Of a stretch of DNA of 64,000 nt, positions 36,478 through 48,160 are shown in pieces (position 1 is the first letter of the stretch; the number at the start of each line of letters is the position of its first letter). The translations under genes and the position numbers were made by a program. Source of the DNA: Sipunculus nudus (taxonomy: Eukaryota; Annelida; Sipuncula; Golfingiida; Sipunculidae); the NCBI GenBank assembly GCA_026874595.1, contig CM049314.1, positions 71,688,300-71,752,299 on the forward strand. The letters run 5' to 3'. Under the pieces are notes generated by a model. The model saw only the letters and a program-made list of their open reading frames with translations, ran no database searches and was not told where the DNA came from.

Positions 36478-36543
36478 ACTTTTGGAGCGTTGTCTTCAAA
36501 ATGAACGTAGATGCTTGCGACATGGTACTTTGACGCCTTCAAA
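36478..36543 (+). promoter_or_regulatory. Conserved 5' flank/5'UTR of lectin gene 2
   Basis: This stretch is preserved in the inverted pseudogene (8744-8830 minus strand), including GACATGGTACTTTGACG and CTTCAAA directly before the ATG. Retention may simply reflect recent duplication. No TATA box is evident. Confidence 0.35.
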
Positions 36544-37692
36544 ATGAATCAAGGAAACATGATGGCCGGGACGAATGTACTGATCCTCCTGCTGTGTTTA
36601 TCTGGTAATTACTCACATCACTCTTAGCAATATTATGAACGTTAACTTAAACAATTTCTTATAATTTGTTGAGACCAAGATGTCTGCAAATTTTACTATT
36701 TGCAATGTGGAAGGAGCATAACATTGTAAAAAAGAGTTGATTAAATCAATGCTTAAGTCATAATAGTGATTCCGGATAATTTCTTCATGTAGTAGAGATG
36801 GAGGTTTGGCTTAGAATAGCGTGAATATTTAAATGCCCTATCAATATACCAATATCAATAAATTTTATTCAACTTAATAAATTATGTTTATAACAATTAA
36901 AGAGATTTAAATTAAATAGCAGATATGTATTACCTTACCAAAAATTGAATATATGTCACTTTATTTTAGTATCTTTAAAAAGAGCTAAGAAAAACACCAG
37001 CCAAAAAGAACTAACTCAAACAGAGGGTTGTGTATCCTGTCCCTCAAGATATATGATATACAACGTGGGTATTATAATTAACATGATACAGAATACCACC
37101 CTGAGATGCAGTGAGTATTGTCATAGTTTAAATTTTTAATCATAAAAAAAATCCGCTGAGCAGTTTTTTTTAAATATTATTGTAGCATGATACATTATCC
37201 AAATTTAATCTGGTCATTCTTAATATGACCACAATACGTGAATTATATCCCGTTATATGAAAAAGGCTTCCATATTGTGTGTACAGCAGGGCGGGCATAT
37301 TCTGTAATATATTAGTCCCTATTAGCACCCAGACAAGAAAAAGCACCATTCCAACGCCTCTTTTCACTATATATATATTTTCAGGGCCTACATGTCAACC
37401 TGGCTACAGCTATATGTATGTCACGTCGCAAGGTTCTATCCTTAGTCTCATCGATGGCGTTGTTTGTTATAAATTCTACCCTGGAATGGCCATGACTCGT
37501 GACGAAGCCAGAGGTGTATGTTTGGGGTCTGGCGGAGATTTAGTCAGTATCCAGTCCCAGGAAGAGATGTTGCACCTAGAAGAAATAATGGTTAATGACC
37601 CAAAAATGGAAGCAAACGGTTGGTAGGATCTTTAGTAGAAAGATAATTTATAAAATCACAATGGTCTTACACTGAATGACAATGGTGCCATA

Positions 37693-37742
<50 letters not shown>

Positions 37743-38198
37743 GAACCTTTGTCATTTGCATCGAGGTTAACTTATTAAATGTTTGTGTCATTTCGTGGTA
37801 CATGGCTTAAATTTGGGAATGCATGCATATGCACCTGTTGCAAAAGATATTTTACAACGATAAATAATTTCTAAAGACAAACAGCTGGCCAGTCGGTAAT
37901 CATTGTCCGCAGTATTGAAAAAACATTTCAGCTTTATTTTGTAGATCCTGTCGAAGATAAGCATCGACCTAAATTTTACCGTGGTTACTGGACGTCGGGA
38001 ACCAGGGATCAACAGACTTGGTTCTGGGAAGCAACAGGCCAGGAGGTTTCCTATGATAACTGGGGCATATTTCAGCCTAATAATTTTCCTGGCGATGACG
38101 GCATGTGTATTAACATGGATAATTTCAAGTGGTTTGATCTGAAATCTGATGAATTGCAAAATCCTTTGTGTGAGAAGAAGGCTGTCTGCATCATATAA
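36544..38198 (+). CDS. C-type lectin gene 2, four exons, 229 aa
   Basis: Secreted C-type lectin-like protein. Exons: 36544-36604, 36970-37110, 37385-37618 and 37945-38198, all introns phase 1. Residues 1-20 contain a signal peptide (MAGTNVLILLLCLSG). Residues 21-67 are a short Lys-rich linker with GCVSCPSRYM. The CTLD covers about 68-229: CQPGYSYM, VCYKFYP, EARGVC, GGDLVSIQS, GYWTSG, QPNN (189-192) in place of QPD or EPN, Cys200 in GMCINM, W-F-D (208-210) in place of WND, and a final LCE. The third CTLD cysteine is missing (Asn218). The last coding donor is the weak GTTGGT, chosen because it alone keeps frame and the 234-nt exon length shared with gene 1. The sugar-binding motif is atypical, so specificity cannot be predicted. 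Confidence 0.88.
37695..37741. repeat. (AT)n microsatellite
   Basis: AT run inside intron 3 of lectin gene 2. Confidence 0.95.
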
Positions 38199-38389
38199 AC
38201 GTCACACTAGACGAATTGAATGTTTATATTGACTCGGTTGTTTGGTCCTTTAGATTTCTTTTACATTTAAACAAATTATGACTCTCTTTGTTTTATGGCG
38301 GGCGTAATAATAATGAGGAACATGCTTTAATTTAATATTTGAAGAAAACGTATGATCTATATTCTTCTGTATTATATACATATATTAGA

Positions 38390-38427
38390 CACATGCACGC
38401 AAACACGCGCACGCACGCGCACACATT
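38390..38427. repeat. Alternating purine-pyrimidine (CA/CG) tract
   Basis: CACGCAAACACGCGCACGCA-type sequence downstream of lectin gene 2, of a kind that can adopt Z-DNA. Confidence 0.6.
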
Positions 38428-38561
38428 TGCATTAGCCTGTCAAATGTCTCCAAATGTTTTCGGTAATTTTGTCTTTAAGTTTTACGCCTAATTACAAATA
38501 GTGTAAAACACTGTAGTCACAAGAACAGCCCGTCACAGTCATATAATCCCTGTTTTTTGCA

Positions 38562-38890
38562 GAATTACATTGGCCTCCTATACATTACAGAATAAAATAC
38601 AAACCATTGGTACATAATTATAATGCCCTGAATGGTCAGTCACCAAAATTTTTCAGAGACATGTTAGATAGATATACCCCAGCTAGATCACTTCGGTCAG
38701 AAAATTGTTAATATTGGCAAAACCAAAAATACGGATTATTTTATTTTAGGAATAAAGAAATCCCGTACGGACCAAAACCTATGGAGAAAAGTGTTTCAGT
38801 TATGCTGCACCAGAGCTATGGTAAAACTTCTTAGGAGCATCAGAGAAGCACAATCTTTTTCTGGTTTTAAGTTTCAGCATTGTGTTAGAG
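38562..38890 (+). pseudogene. LINE (CR1/L2-type) RT C-terminal fragment
   Basis: ELHWPPIHYRIKYK then YNALNGQSPKFF, DRYTPARSLRS, and after a stop and frameshift TKTYGEKCFSYAAPELW and SIREAQSFSGFK. This is the conserved tail of CR1/L2-clade reverse transcriptases (LHWLP, ALNG, LRS and AAP-LWN motifs). It is a 5'-truncated dead copy. Confidence 0.75.
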
Positions 38891-38956
38891 ATAGTTGACC
38901 ATTTTATCAGGTAGGCTCAAGCTATAGATTCGAAAAATCAGACTGCATAAACAACC

Positions 38957-39665
38957 GTGCGATTACTCTTCGAAAACGTATTGGTGCATTTCGGTTTTCC
39001 ATCACGTATGCAAAGAGACGGGGAACGCAACCTAATATCTAGTATAATGAAAGAACTTTGTAAAATCTTAGAAATAAAGAAATCCCGTACTACTCCGTAT
39101 CATCCACAAAGCAAAGGAATGTGCGAGAGGTCCAACCAGGCCTTATTTGGTATGATCAGGACAAACGAAGAAGCAAAGAAAGCCGATTCAAATTTGTATG
39201 TGGCTCCACTAATGCACACATACAAAGCTACTGAGCACGAGAGTACTGGATACGCTCAATACTATTTAATGTTTTGGAGGGAACCAAAACTCGCTGTTGA
39301 CAGAGTCCTGAGTCTAGACTTATCACTGCTACCATCTACCGGTTACATGGAACTTATACATTAACTGTAAGAAAGGTTGAGTTTCGTTTACCAAGCAACA
39401 TCGGAAAAAGCTTTAAAAATGGGATAGAAATATAGCGGCAGATATGACTAGAAAGTCACACCCCGCCACGACTTATAACCTGGAGATCGCGTTTCGGTAC
39501 AAAACGTAGAACTGAAAGGATGACAAAAGTTGGCAGATAAATGGTGTAAAGAGGCATATGTGATTCTGGAGAAACCAAGTCAAGACCTATCTGTCTTTGT
39601 AGTGCATCTAGAAAACTGAACAGGTCCGAAACGACCATTACACCGTAACATGTTATTAAGCTACA
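38957..39665 (+). pseudogene. Ty3/gypsy integrase, C-terminal part
   Basis: The frame at 38957-39364 starts within the rve catalytic core: HFGFPSRMQRDGERN (second catalytic Asp), TTPYHPQSKGMCERSNQ (the HPQ-x-G-x2-E catalytic Glu) and STGYAQYYLMFWREP. After a frameshift, 39522-39665 gives WCKEAYVILEKP and a stop followed by TGPKRPLHRNMLL, resembling the GPY/F module. The zinc-binding N-terminus, RT, gag and first Asp are absent, so this is a relic. Confidence 0.8.
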
Positions 39666-40325
39666 TATAACCGTTTCAAATGCCTGCAGTGACTAAACAT
39701 GCAACTAGCCTAATGTCAAACCTACATCGAGATGAGCAACTTATGGCAGAGACAGATGAATATGAGGATGCTTATGAAGACTGGTGGTTGATTAGAAACA
39801 GAAGAATATCATCCATGGAGCCAGTGGGAACTTTCTAACTGATACTTAGTAACAGTAATGACAGCTGATATAACGCCCTTACTGCTAAAATAATCCCCAC
39901 CGACCAGTCTGTTTTACCTGTTGAGACTGAAGAAACAAGTAACGCCTCTGATGCAACCAAACAAACGAAAGGACTCGAGGAAACTGCGCTTAGGACAGTA
40001 AGGAGACCTGTACAATGACTCCAGCATAGACCGACACATGACTTCGTACAAGCAGCAACCGCACCTAATTTAGTTTACTGTTTTTTTTTTGTGTGCAGTC
40101 TCAATGTCGTATCTGTGGTCAGTGCGCGCAGCCGACCGTGTCAGTTACTTTAAATAAAGACACACGTTCGCGGCAGACGGGGACCACATGAGTTCTGTAA
40201 TGTAAACTAGGGTCAAAGGTGAGCTAATATAAACCCCCTACGACGGAAAGAACTGCGCAGTTTGCCAGAATCTGTCATTTCAGCTGTTTGCCGATTTATT
40301 CATATTGTTGTTTCATCTCTGACTG

Positions 40326-40328
<3 letters not shown>
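39666..40328. other. Probable 3' remains of the gypsy element and flank
   Basis: No intact frame. 40080-40200 contains a T-run and an AATAAA and could be LTR-derived, but no second LTR copy was found. Confidence 0.3.
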
Positions 40329-40393
<65 letters not shown>

Positions 40394-40395
40394 TT

Positions 40396-40427
<32 letters not shown>

Positions 40428-40905
40428 CTTCTTTTATATTTAATTTATTGAGACATGCAGGTACAAGAGTCATCTTCTAAAAATATCCTTGTATAATATT
40501 CAGACTATAGTTTAGTGAATATATGACAATTGTATATCTAGTTGCAGTCAGGCATTATGTTCTGGATACATTTACAAAATTATATAGTGACACACAGTGG
40601 CTGTTAGATGTTTTATTAATATTGTTGTACCACTAACGACGAATGAGTCTGCTGTCTATTGTTGCTATACAATCTCGTTTATACTACGTTGCAGTCAGCA
40701 TGACTTTCCGTCCAACATATGATTTTATAACTGAAGTGTATGACTAGTCATTGTTAATCTTGTGTAATAAGCATTTTGTTAAATTGTTGTCTAAAGCCTA
40801 AAATTGCTTTTTTTGGTAATGTATTTAGCAGTTTGCTAGATTCCGTCACGTCAGCCGTTTGATGATTTATTGATATTGTTGTTCCATCTTTGACAGAATA
40901 AACTG
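40258..40905. repeat. ~72-bp direct repeat pair
   Basis: 40258-40330 and 40829-40905 share CAGTTTGC-AGA-TC-GTCA and TGATTTATT-ATATTGTTGTT then CATCT-TGAC. The copies are about 570 bp apart, with an (AT)n tract between. Confidence 0.7.
40329..40428. repeat. (AT)n microsatellite with variants
   Basis: A run of about 100 bp with a few interruptions (ACATAT, TTTATA). The YIYIYI frame across it is translated repeat. Confidence 0.95.
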
Positions 40906-42750
40906 TGGTCAGCCATATTGTGTTCGTCTCATTGAGCCAGCCCGAATCTAACAATAGCCACAGGTGGTGCCTCGTTGGAGACATTAGCGCCGCCGGTGAC
41001 ATTTATATATAAAAACTTAACTGAGTTTGTTGTTTACAAAATTTTAAAAATAATTAAAGGAAATTGCATGTATTCTGAATACGAATGGAGCTGTAGGCCT
41101 ACACATTACTGGGTTTAATATTCAATATATATTTTGGGGACTGCATTATGAAATGCAGCAAAATACATAAACTACCTATTATAATCAGAAGAAAACATAA
41201 AAAGTCCTTATTATTATCACAACAGTCAAGAAATATTATTTCTTCTAATCGTTTGTTTTCTCCTGTACAACTGTACAAAATGATGAACACATTTTGTGCC
41301 TAATTGCCTAAAATATCAATAACAGATTTGCTTTGCCTACCATTGTAATATATAAGCTATTCCACAAACACAAATAAAGAAATTGTTTCTTTGCCCTATG
41401 TAAATAAAATCTGTGGATCGTATAAAGAGGTCTTTCATGTCCTAGTCAATAACTGCGGGATCATAATTCCCACATGCTTTTTTATTCCATCTGTTCTTTC
41501 ACATATATATCCGGTACAAATGTGTATTTTGCCATTGTTAATTTTATACACCAGATGGGTCCTTGTTATTTTACAATTGATTCTTAATCTTAACAAATAA
41601 TTCCTTCATTGTAATATGTATTGGTCAAGGCGTTGTTCGAATTTTTGGTTTCTTCCGTTCCAGGTGAAATTTACCAAACACGCTTTTACAGTTGTGATAG
41701 ATTCTTCGTCCGGTTCATGTATATTTTCCTGGGTTAATGGGTGCATAATTAGCATTAAACCGGATCTGTATGATTCAATACTGATCAGGTATTTCTATAT
41801 GATTCCCCTTGAATGTTAATACTCCTATCGACTGGTGTATACTATGGAGTAGAGAAGCTTAAGCCCTTCAGATTTTTACCCGTATCCTCTCATCTTCTTC
41901 TCTCTCCACTTTTTTCAGATATACTTGTAATACGTTATATGTTTCCAGGCATAATAAAATCTTTTTCAAGCAACCATTTACACGTTCTCTTTTCTTGGAC
42001 TCAGGTATTCGTTTAGCATTTAGTGTCAGCTTCGAAAAATGTTGTTTACTGATTTTAGTTTTAAGAGGGTTCTATGTATGACCTTTGTTTTTGTTTTCTA
42101 TGAAAATGCTATTTTTTATTAAATTATTTAACATCATATAGATAAGGATCGACGTTCTTCCTCAAAACCTGAATTCATACTTTTTATGCAGTAATTTTTG
42201 ACAGTATTTAGAAACATTCATGTCATATAGCCAATAAATCTCACTTGTTGGTTATAAGATTTATTGCCCAACCGGGGTTAACCCAGATATAACCATCAGG
42301 GTTAACCAAGCCTGGCATATGCTCACCCGAGCCGGATATCAATCGAAGTAACAATGAGAAGGGACAATGTTTCCAGAAGAACACCACAAAGCGGAGCGTC
42401 TGATCCGACATGGTAATAATTTATTAAAACTGGGTTCAATTGAATTGTTAGCCTTTCCAGTTGACAAATGAGTACGTCGGTCCTGTGACATTGCTTTTGA
42501 CCTTGTGAATTCAAAGTCAATTGGAGTCATCTTCTTTCGGTAGTTGACCCTTCAAAAATACATCTTTGGAAAGAAACGTTTGTATAACATATCTCCACAA
42601 GCTTTTTGAAAAATGGGGGATGTGACCTTTGCAATAACCTCCTGTCCTTATAATATTCGGTTCTTTTATCAACATAAGGGTTATATGTGAAAAATTAACA
42701 TTTAGGATGAACACTTTGGCCTAAAAATGTTTTTCATAATTTTTTTTTAA
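40906..42750. other. Non-coding AT-rich DNA
   Basis: No gene recognised. GGGGTTAACCC and AGGGTTAACC motifs lie close together at 42274-42299. The short frames here are unsupported. Confidence 0.4.
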
Positions 42751-42751
42751 A

Positions 42752-42955
42752 GAAGAGGGTCCTATTGGCTTGGCCTTCTATATCGTGACTTCAAAAGTAT
42801 CAACCTTCTATTAATAGGAATGCAGCATATGAAAATTAAAGGTACAGAGGGCCCTGAAGGTACAGAGGATCCTGTGGGCTTGGCCTTTGATCTCGTGACT
42901 TCAAATTAAAATTCATTATTGATAGGGATGCTGCATATGAAACTTGAAGGTACAG
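42752..42955. repeat. ~111-bp imperfect tandem duplication
   Basis: 42752-42845 and 42863-42955 share GGCTTGGCCTT, ATCTCGTGACTTCAAA-like and ATGCTGCATATGAAA stretches and GGTACAGA. Confidence 0.7.
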
Positions 42956-44759
42956 ATGGAAAACTTTGGCAAAAAGCAGGTGTGCAAGGAATTTAAATAA
43001 GATGGCCTGTAAAGCTGATCCAAAATTTTGTGACATCAAAATAAATATGCTGATTACCCTATCGTTAGGTGAGCTGTATGATAAAGATGGAAGGTTTTGT
43101 CTTGAAGGACATCCACAAGCCAAAAATGGAGTAAAGGATGGGTTGAAGGATGGTCGGACGCATGAACGTAGATGGAGGTGTCAATATACCCCTTCTGGTA
43201 GCTTCGTTTGAGAGGGAAAAATTATTATTGTAGAACTTAAGCGTTAAAATGCCTTTATATTGTTGTAATGATAACGAATTTCACTTAATGATTCGTAGAT
43301 TTCACAGCCAGATGGCTGCAACCGATATAATTCTAGCAATGTAAAATATTTAAGGCTAGTTGTATTTGTATTTAAGGCCATACATGTATCCGACAGCGAT
43401 AAATATTATTCTTTTCCATACTGTTACGATTTGTAAACAAAACAGGAATCCTAGTGAATAAATATATGCACAATAATTTACCGACTTTTAAATAATCAAC
43501 GTCTCAATAATCATAACCGTCAATCCTCCGGTCGTTCACCACGGGCTCCAGGCGTAAGAAAGAGAGGTTGCTTTTTCAGCTGACTCCTACTTTGAAGCCG
43601 ACTGATATCAGCAAAAGAGTAGTTGTACACTAGCTGCCCCGAATAAAAAATTGACCGTAGGACCTGAATGTAACAACAGATCATGTTACCTGTGATTTTA
43701 AGATCACGTTGCCTGTCTTGACTTATCTCATTCGTTCGGAATTCAGAGATTTTTTGGTAATTAGTGAAATAAAGTTTATGAATGTGCGTGTATTTCAAAC
43801 ACCAAACCTCATTTACATATGATAAGTAAGCGGGGAAAAGAGCTTCATGATGTAAATAATATAGCCAATTATCTGTTACGCGACGTCATGATGTAAATAT
43901 CATAGCAGGTGATGTAACGTAACGCAATGATCTTAATATAACAGCGGGATCATAGAGGACGTAACGTCATGTGATCATCAGTGCTGTCTTGTTTACCTTG
44001 TAAAGTTTGATATTTTTATCAATTGTTGCATTATTAGGCATCTTTTGGCAACACGTTTCGTCATTGTGGTGTTCAAATAAATTTCAGTAATTTTACATTG
44101 TATTGGTTGAATAATATAATAGTAATAGATTAATATAGTTATCACTATAGTTAACATCTTTGGAATTTGACAATTACTAGGCCTTATAGGGCCTTTGGAT
44201 TTATGATTGATAATGTCATCAGTCATAGAGATGAGGTGCTATTTAATGGTAGGATCAGCTTATATTACGAAATATTGGCTATAATCTCAGTGTAGTAATA
44301 TATATTAACTTATGTAATATCCCAGTTCAGATTTATGATGACTTACGTTTTTTTTTCATAACACCCAAAATATTTATTCACCTTTTCAAAACCAATTCAT
44401 AATATACCTAACAATCCATGAAAGTTTCCACATATCGTGGTCCATCGCTACCGGTGTCATAATATTATTTAACTTCAGATCCCTGTGGCTAAAGAATAGG
44501 AACTCCTATGTGTATATGTTTTGACAGAATCCCGGCCCAGATCCCGCGTCTAGTGAAAGGACACGGGTCACACATTTCAAAAGTTCATGGTGTGTAACCA
44601 CGGCAAGAGGTGCAGCGAGGTCATTTTCTATCGCATATCCAATTAGAAACGTCTATCAGATGATCCGCGATGCACAGACAACATTGCTCCAGAGGTCTAG
44701 CTCATACACACCTAACCAGGAGATAATTTTGATAAAGGGGTAATATTTCAAAATTGAAG
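42956..44759. other. Upstream region of the ATP-grasp gene
   Basis: No gene recognised. CRE-like ACGTCA sites occur at about 43882 and 43970, and a GATGTAAATA-TATAGC motif repeats at 43851 and 43890. The minus-strand frame 43798-43520 is unsupported. Confidence 0.35.
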
Positions 44760-47700
44760 ATGGAGAAGCTGAGCTCTACTGTTTTTCCGAAGACAAAGGT
44801 TAGTCATTCTTTATGTTTGATTGTCCTGGTAGTTTCACCGAATGACAACTATATTGGCATTGCAGTCTTTTTTTTTATCACCCTAGAAACTAGGATGGAT
44901 CGATTCGTTCACTAGTTTGTAATATCTCCTGCTTTATTTGTATGCCTGTGCGTCTAATTCCGGGTCTTTGACTCTTGTCCACCTGATTTGTTTAATTCAA
45001 GGAATACTTACCAATAAACCAACAATGTAACAAACCAACCAACCAGCGAAATACATCACCAACGTGACCGAGGAATGAAAATGGTTGACTAGTTTTAGCC
45101 TTAAGTAATATTTCCTCGCATAGGCAGCCAAACACGTACAAATCAGAGGTTTACGCTGTGTGCGTTCAACATTAATAAGAAAATTTAAAGTAGACGAACG
45201 ACCAGTGCGCCCTTATCCGCGGAATCACTTAAGCGTTGACTAAATTAGGCATTTGGTTCTGATGTGATTAGATACCGAAGTATTCGCCGTCTATTGCGAA
45301 TTTCGCATTTTTAAATAACCTGCCATTTTAAATATGACCCTGTCTATTGACATGCCACAAAAGGCGAATTTTTAACACGAAATTACAACTCGAGAACTGT
45401 CAAACAGAAGTAGGCGGAGCTTACCGTCATCGGTAATGCGATCAGTAATTTTATATTTCATGGCATATACTTATTATCACGACCTGTACATGTATCGGGT
45501 GACATGACGTAATTTAGGGCAGTGACAGGCTTGAACAAAATTCCACGATCTGTATAAAATTTCAGGGGTAAGAGTACAGGAGAATGTGTTTGCAGTAATC
45601 AGTGTTAAGAAACAAGTGCCTGTAATAAAGATAAGCAAAGCCCCGGCTGACTAAATAGGGGCCTCCACATGCCTGTCCATCAATGATGCATCTTGCACCG
45701 CCGGTTAAAGTCAGTCACTAAGCAACCGATTATACCTCGATTGGTGTTGGCATATGGTTAAAATGCTATTTTTCCAACGGATACACGATAAATTCAGTAA
45801 CGTGTTTTTGTGACAAGATAGATAACAAAAACTCAAGGTCACAGTTTTTCATAACATTTGTCAATTAGACGATGTTTGTCGATTATTAGACCATAGAAAG
45901 GGATGTGCCTCTTCATTTAATATATTGCATTTATTAATCAGAGCAAACAGGATATTTTGGGCAGTAAACAGCAAATGTGCATGAATAGATGAAAAACGTA
46001 GAATATTGAATTAATAATTCATATTTTGAGACATTAAGTAATGTCTCACCTCTTTCTTAAACACGTAGATAGACGTAGTCTTGTCATATACTGATTTTTA
46101 AGAATTCCATACGCTTACACGTATAAGACAGAAGGTTCTAAACATTGCTGACTGGTACATATAAATTATTGTGATTAAATTGTTATCAAGTAACATTAAC
46201 AGGGAGATTAAATTTTGTAAGTTGCCGGAGATGGTAGCACTATTGGGTTGTACGATATGCAGCGGTCAGGGCTCTTTAGTTAACGTCTGATAGTTCTGAT
46301 GACTTACACGACCATATTTGATCAAACTGTTATTGTTTATTTGTCACGTGAACACGGACAGCTACCGGGATTCATAAAAACTTGTATTACGTGGGCAGGA
46401 ATTATGTGTTCGCCTCTTTTTTTCTGTATGATTTCTGAGGAAATATCCCCCAAATTAAAATTGTCTATTTACGTCAAATAACGTCAAATATCTATTTGAT
46501 AACTGCCCCAAGAAAGTTGATTTTTTGTATTTGTTTAATCAGTTAATACGTATGAAAAAATTTGAAGTATTCTGTTGTATTAAATACAATTCTGTGTCGG
46601 GTATGGGGTAATTAGAGTGTATTACGTTTTGAGGTGATCCAGCTAAATCTTAGGTATGTGCTCTTTAACTGTTGGTTTATTATGTTTGTTATATATATGT
46701 AACTATGAAGTTTGAGGTTTTTCTAATACTAAATCTTTTTCTATTTTGTATTTCAGGTCCGAGTAGCCATTCCAGGTCCTTGCTCAAAACGATACGAATA
46801 TTACGATGACACAGATGACCCATCACCGGTTGCACCACTTGAAGCAGAAGGATTTTCCGTGGATTATATCCCATGGGCCTCGGCCAACGTTGACTGGTAA
46901 GAATTGCATTCTTTTCTGTAGGACAATTTGCTGTTATAAATTGAGGAATACAATAATGTAAATATATTGAAGGCTATAGGATTGCATATGTATCTGAAGA
47001 GAAAGCATGTTTAAAAACATCGTTTGTTATTAAATTGACTTTATTCATATTTTCATAGAATTTGTAGCAATAATAATGAAATCATGTATTCACGATGCAT
47101 GCAAATGTTCATTTCGGAGTTAACGATGTATCTCGTTATTATTTTTGGCAGGGTGTATCTAATTACAGTCTCTTTAAACTATGAATAACGACAACTGTCA
47201 AAATGTATATTCAACCAATAATTCTGACGTAGGCAACATAATAATATCAAACTGTTGACATGGTAAGGGCATGTTCTTGATTATTGTTGTTAATCACATA
47301 TAATTTTTAAAACAGTTTTATTCCACAGTTAATATTATTTTTATATTTAGTTGCAATAGTATACCATATTTACACAAAATGTTCCACACTTAAGTGTAAC
47401 ATCATTATCCTTGTATTTCAGGGGTAAATATGACCTTGTGCTTCCACTGAGAGTGTGGAATTATTCTGAAGACCTTGACCGATTTTTGCAGTGGCTGCAA
47501 GATATAGAACGCTCTGGTGCCCAGTTGGCTAACAGTAAACAGTTGATCCTTTGGAACATTCATAAGGGGTACTTACTCGAACTAAAATGTAAAGGAATTT
47601 CAATTCCAGAAACATTTATTTTCAAAATGTCTGATCCAGCTCCTGATCTGTCTGTGTTGATGTCCGAGTATCACTGGGAGGGGATGTTCGTAAAGCCGGC

Positions 47701-48160
47701 TATAGGTTCTTGTGGCTTTAACGTAAATCGAGTTTCTTCTGTTCACGAAGCCAGGGCATTTCAGAAGGATTTCTCTGAAATGCTGAAGAACATGGATATG
47801 ATTGTTCAGCAGGCAGTTCCCAGAGGGAAGAACGGGGAATGGGGAATAATTTATTTTCTTGGAAAATATGTCAATACTGTTGAAAGAATCCCAGATAAAG
47901 AAACCAACTTTATTTCTGAGCGCTACCAAATTTTAAGAAGGTCTCCCCCAAAATCTGTTCGACAAATGGCTGATCGTGTCATTCAGGAGATACCTTACAA
48001 AAGTCTTTATGCAAGGATTGACATTATTGAAGACACAGAAAATAAACCGTATCTTTTAGAAGCACACTGCATTGGGCCAGGTCTCTACATGAATTCCTCA
48101 AGCAGTAAAGCATTTGCCCATGCCGTCATTAAGATGATTTCAGAAATTGGCGATTTGTAA
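44760..48160 (+). CDS. ATP-grasp domain protein, DcsG-like, 305 aa
   Basis: Probable ATP-dependent carboxylate-amine/thiol ligase of the ATP-grasp superfamily, closest in layout to bacterial DcsG-type proteins; the substrate is unknown. Exons: 44760-44798 (phase 0), 46757-46896 (phase 2) and 47422-48160, all with good GT/AG ends. Residues 14-60 hold a pre-grasp domain (VRVAIPG, then WASANVDWGKYDLVLPLRVWNY across the last junction). Then follow FLQWL, LILWNIHKGYLLEL, the ATP-binding Lys151 in FVKPAIGSCG, Glu199 in GEWGIIYFLG, Asp260 in YARIDII and Glu273 in LLEAH. The usual E-x-N/E metal site reads E-x-H (His275). No signal peptide, so probably cytosolic. Introns show that it is a resident eukaryotic gene. 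A bacterial origin is possible but untested. Confidence 0.85.
44799..46756. other. Intron 1 of the ATP-grasp gene
   Basis: A 1.96-kb intron with GTTAGT donor and TATTTCAG acceptor. No repeat or gene is recognised inside. Confidence 0.6.

Noticed and set aside
40754-41002. Minus-strand frame of 82 codons
   Set aside because: Part of it is the duplicated 72-bp repeat, and no start, splice or domain evidence supports a gene.
43860-43985. CRE-like ACGTCA sites upstream of the ATP-grasp gene
   Set aside because: They lie about 0.8 kb from the first exon in a locally repetitive stretch. A few hexamers are expected by chance.
47600-47929. Minus-strand frame of 109 codons inside the ATP-grasp exon
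   Set aside because: It is antisense to a well-supported exon and has no family features.
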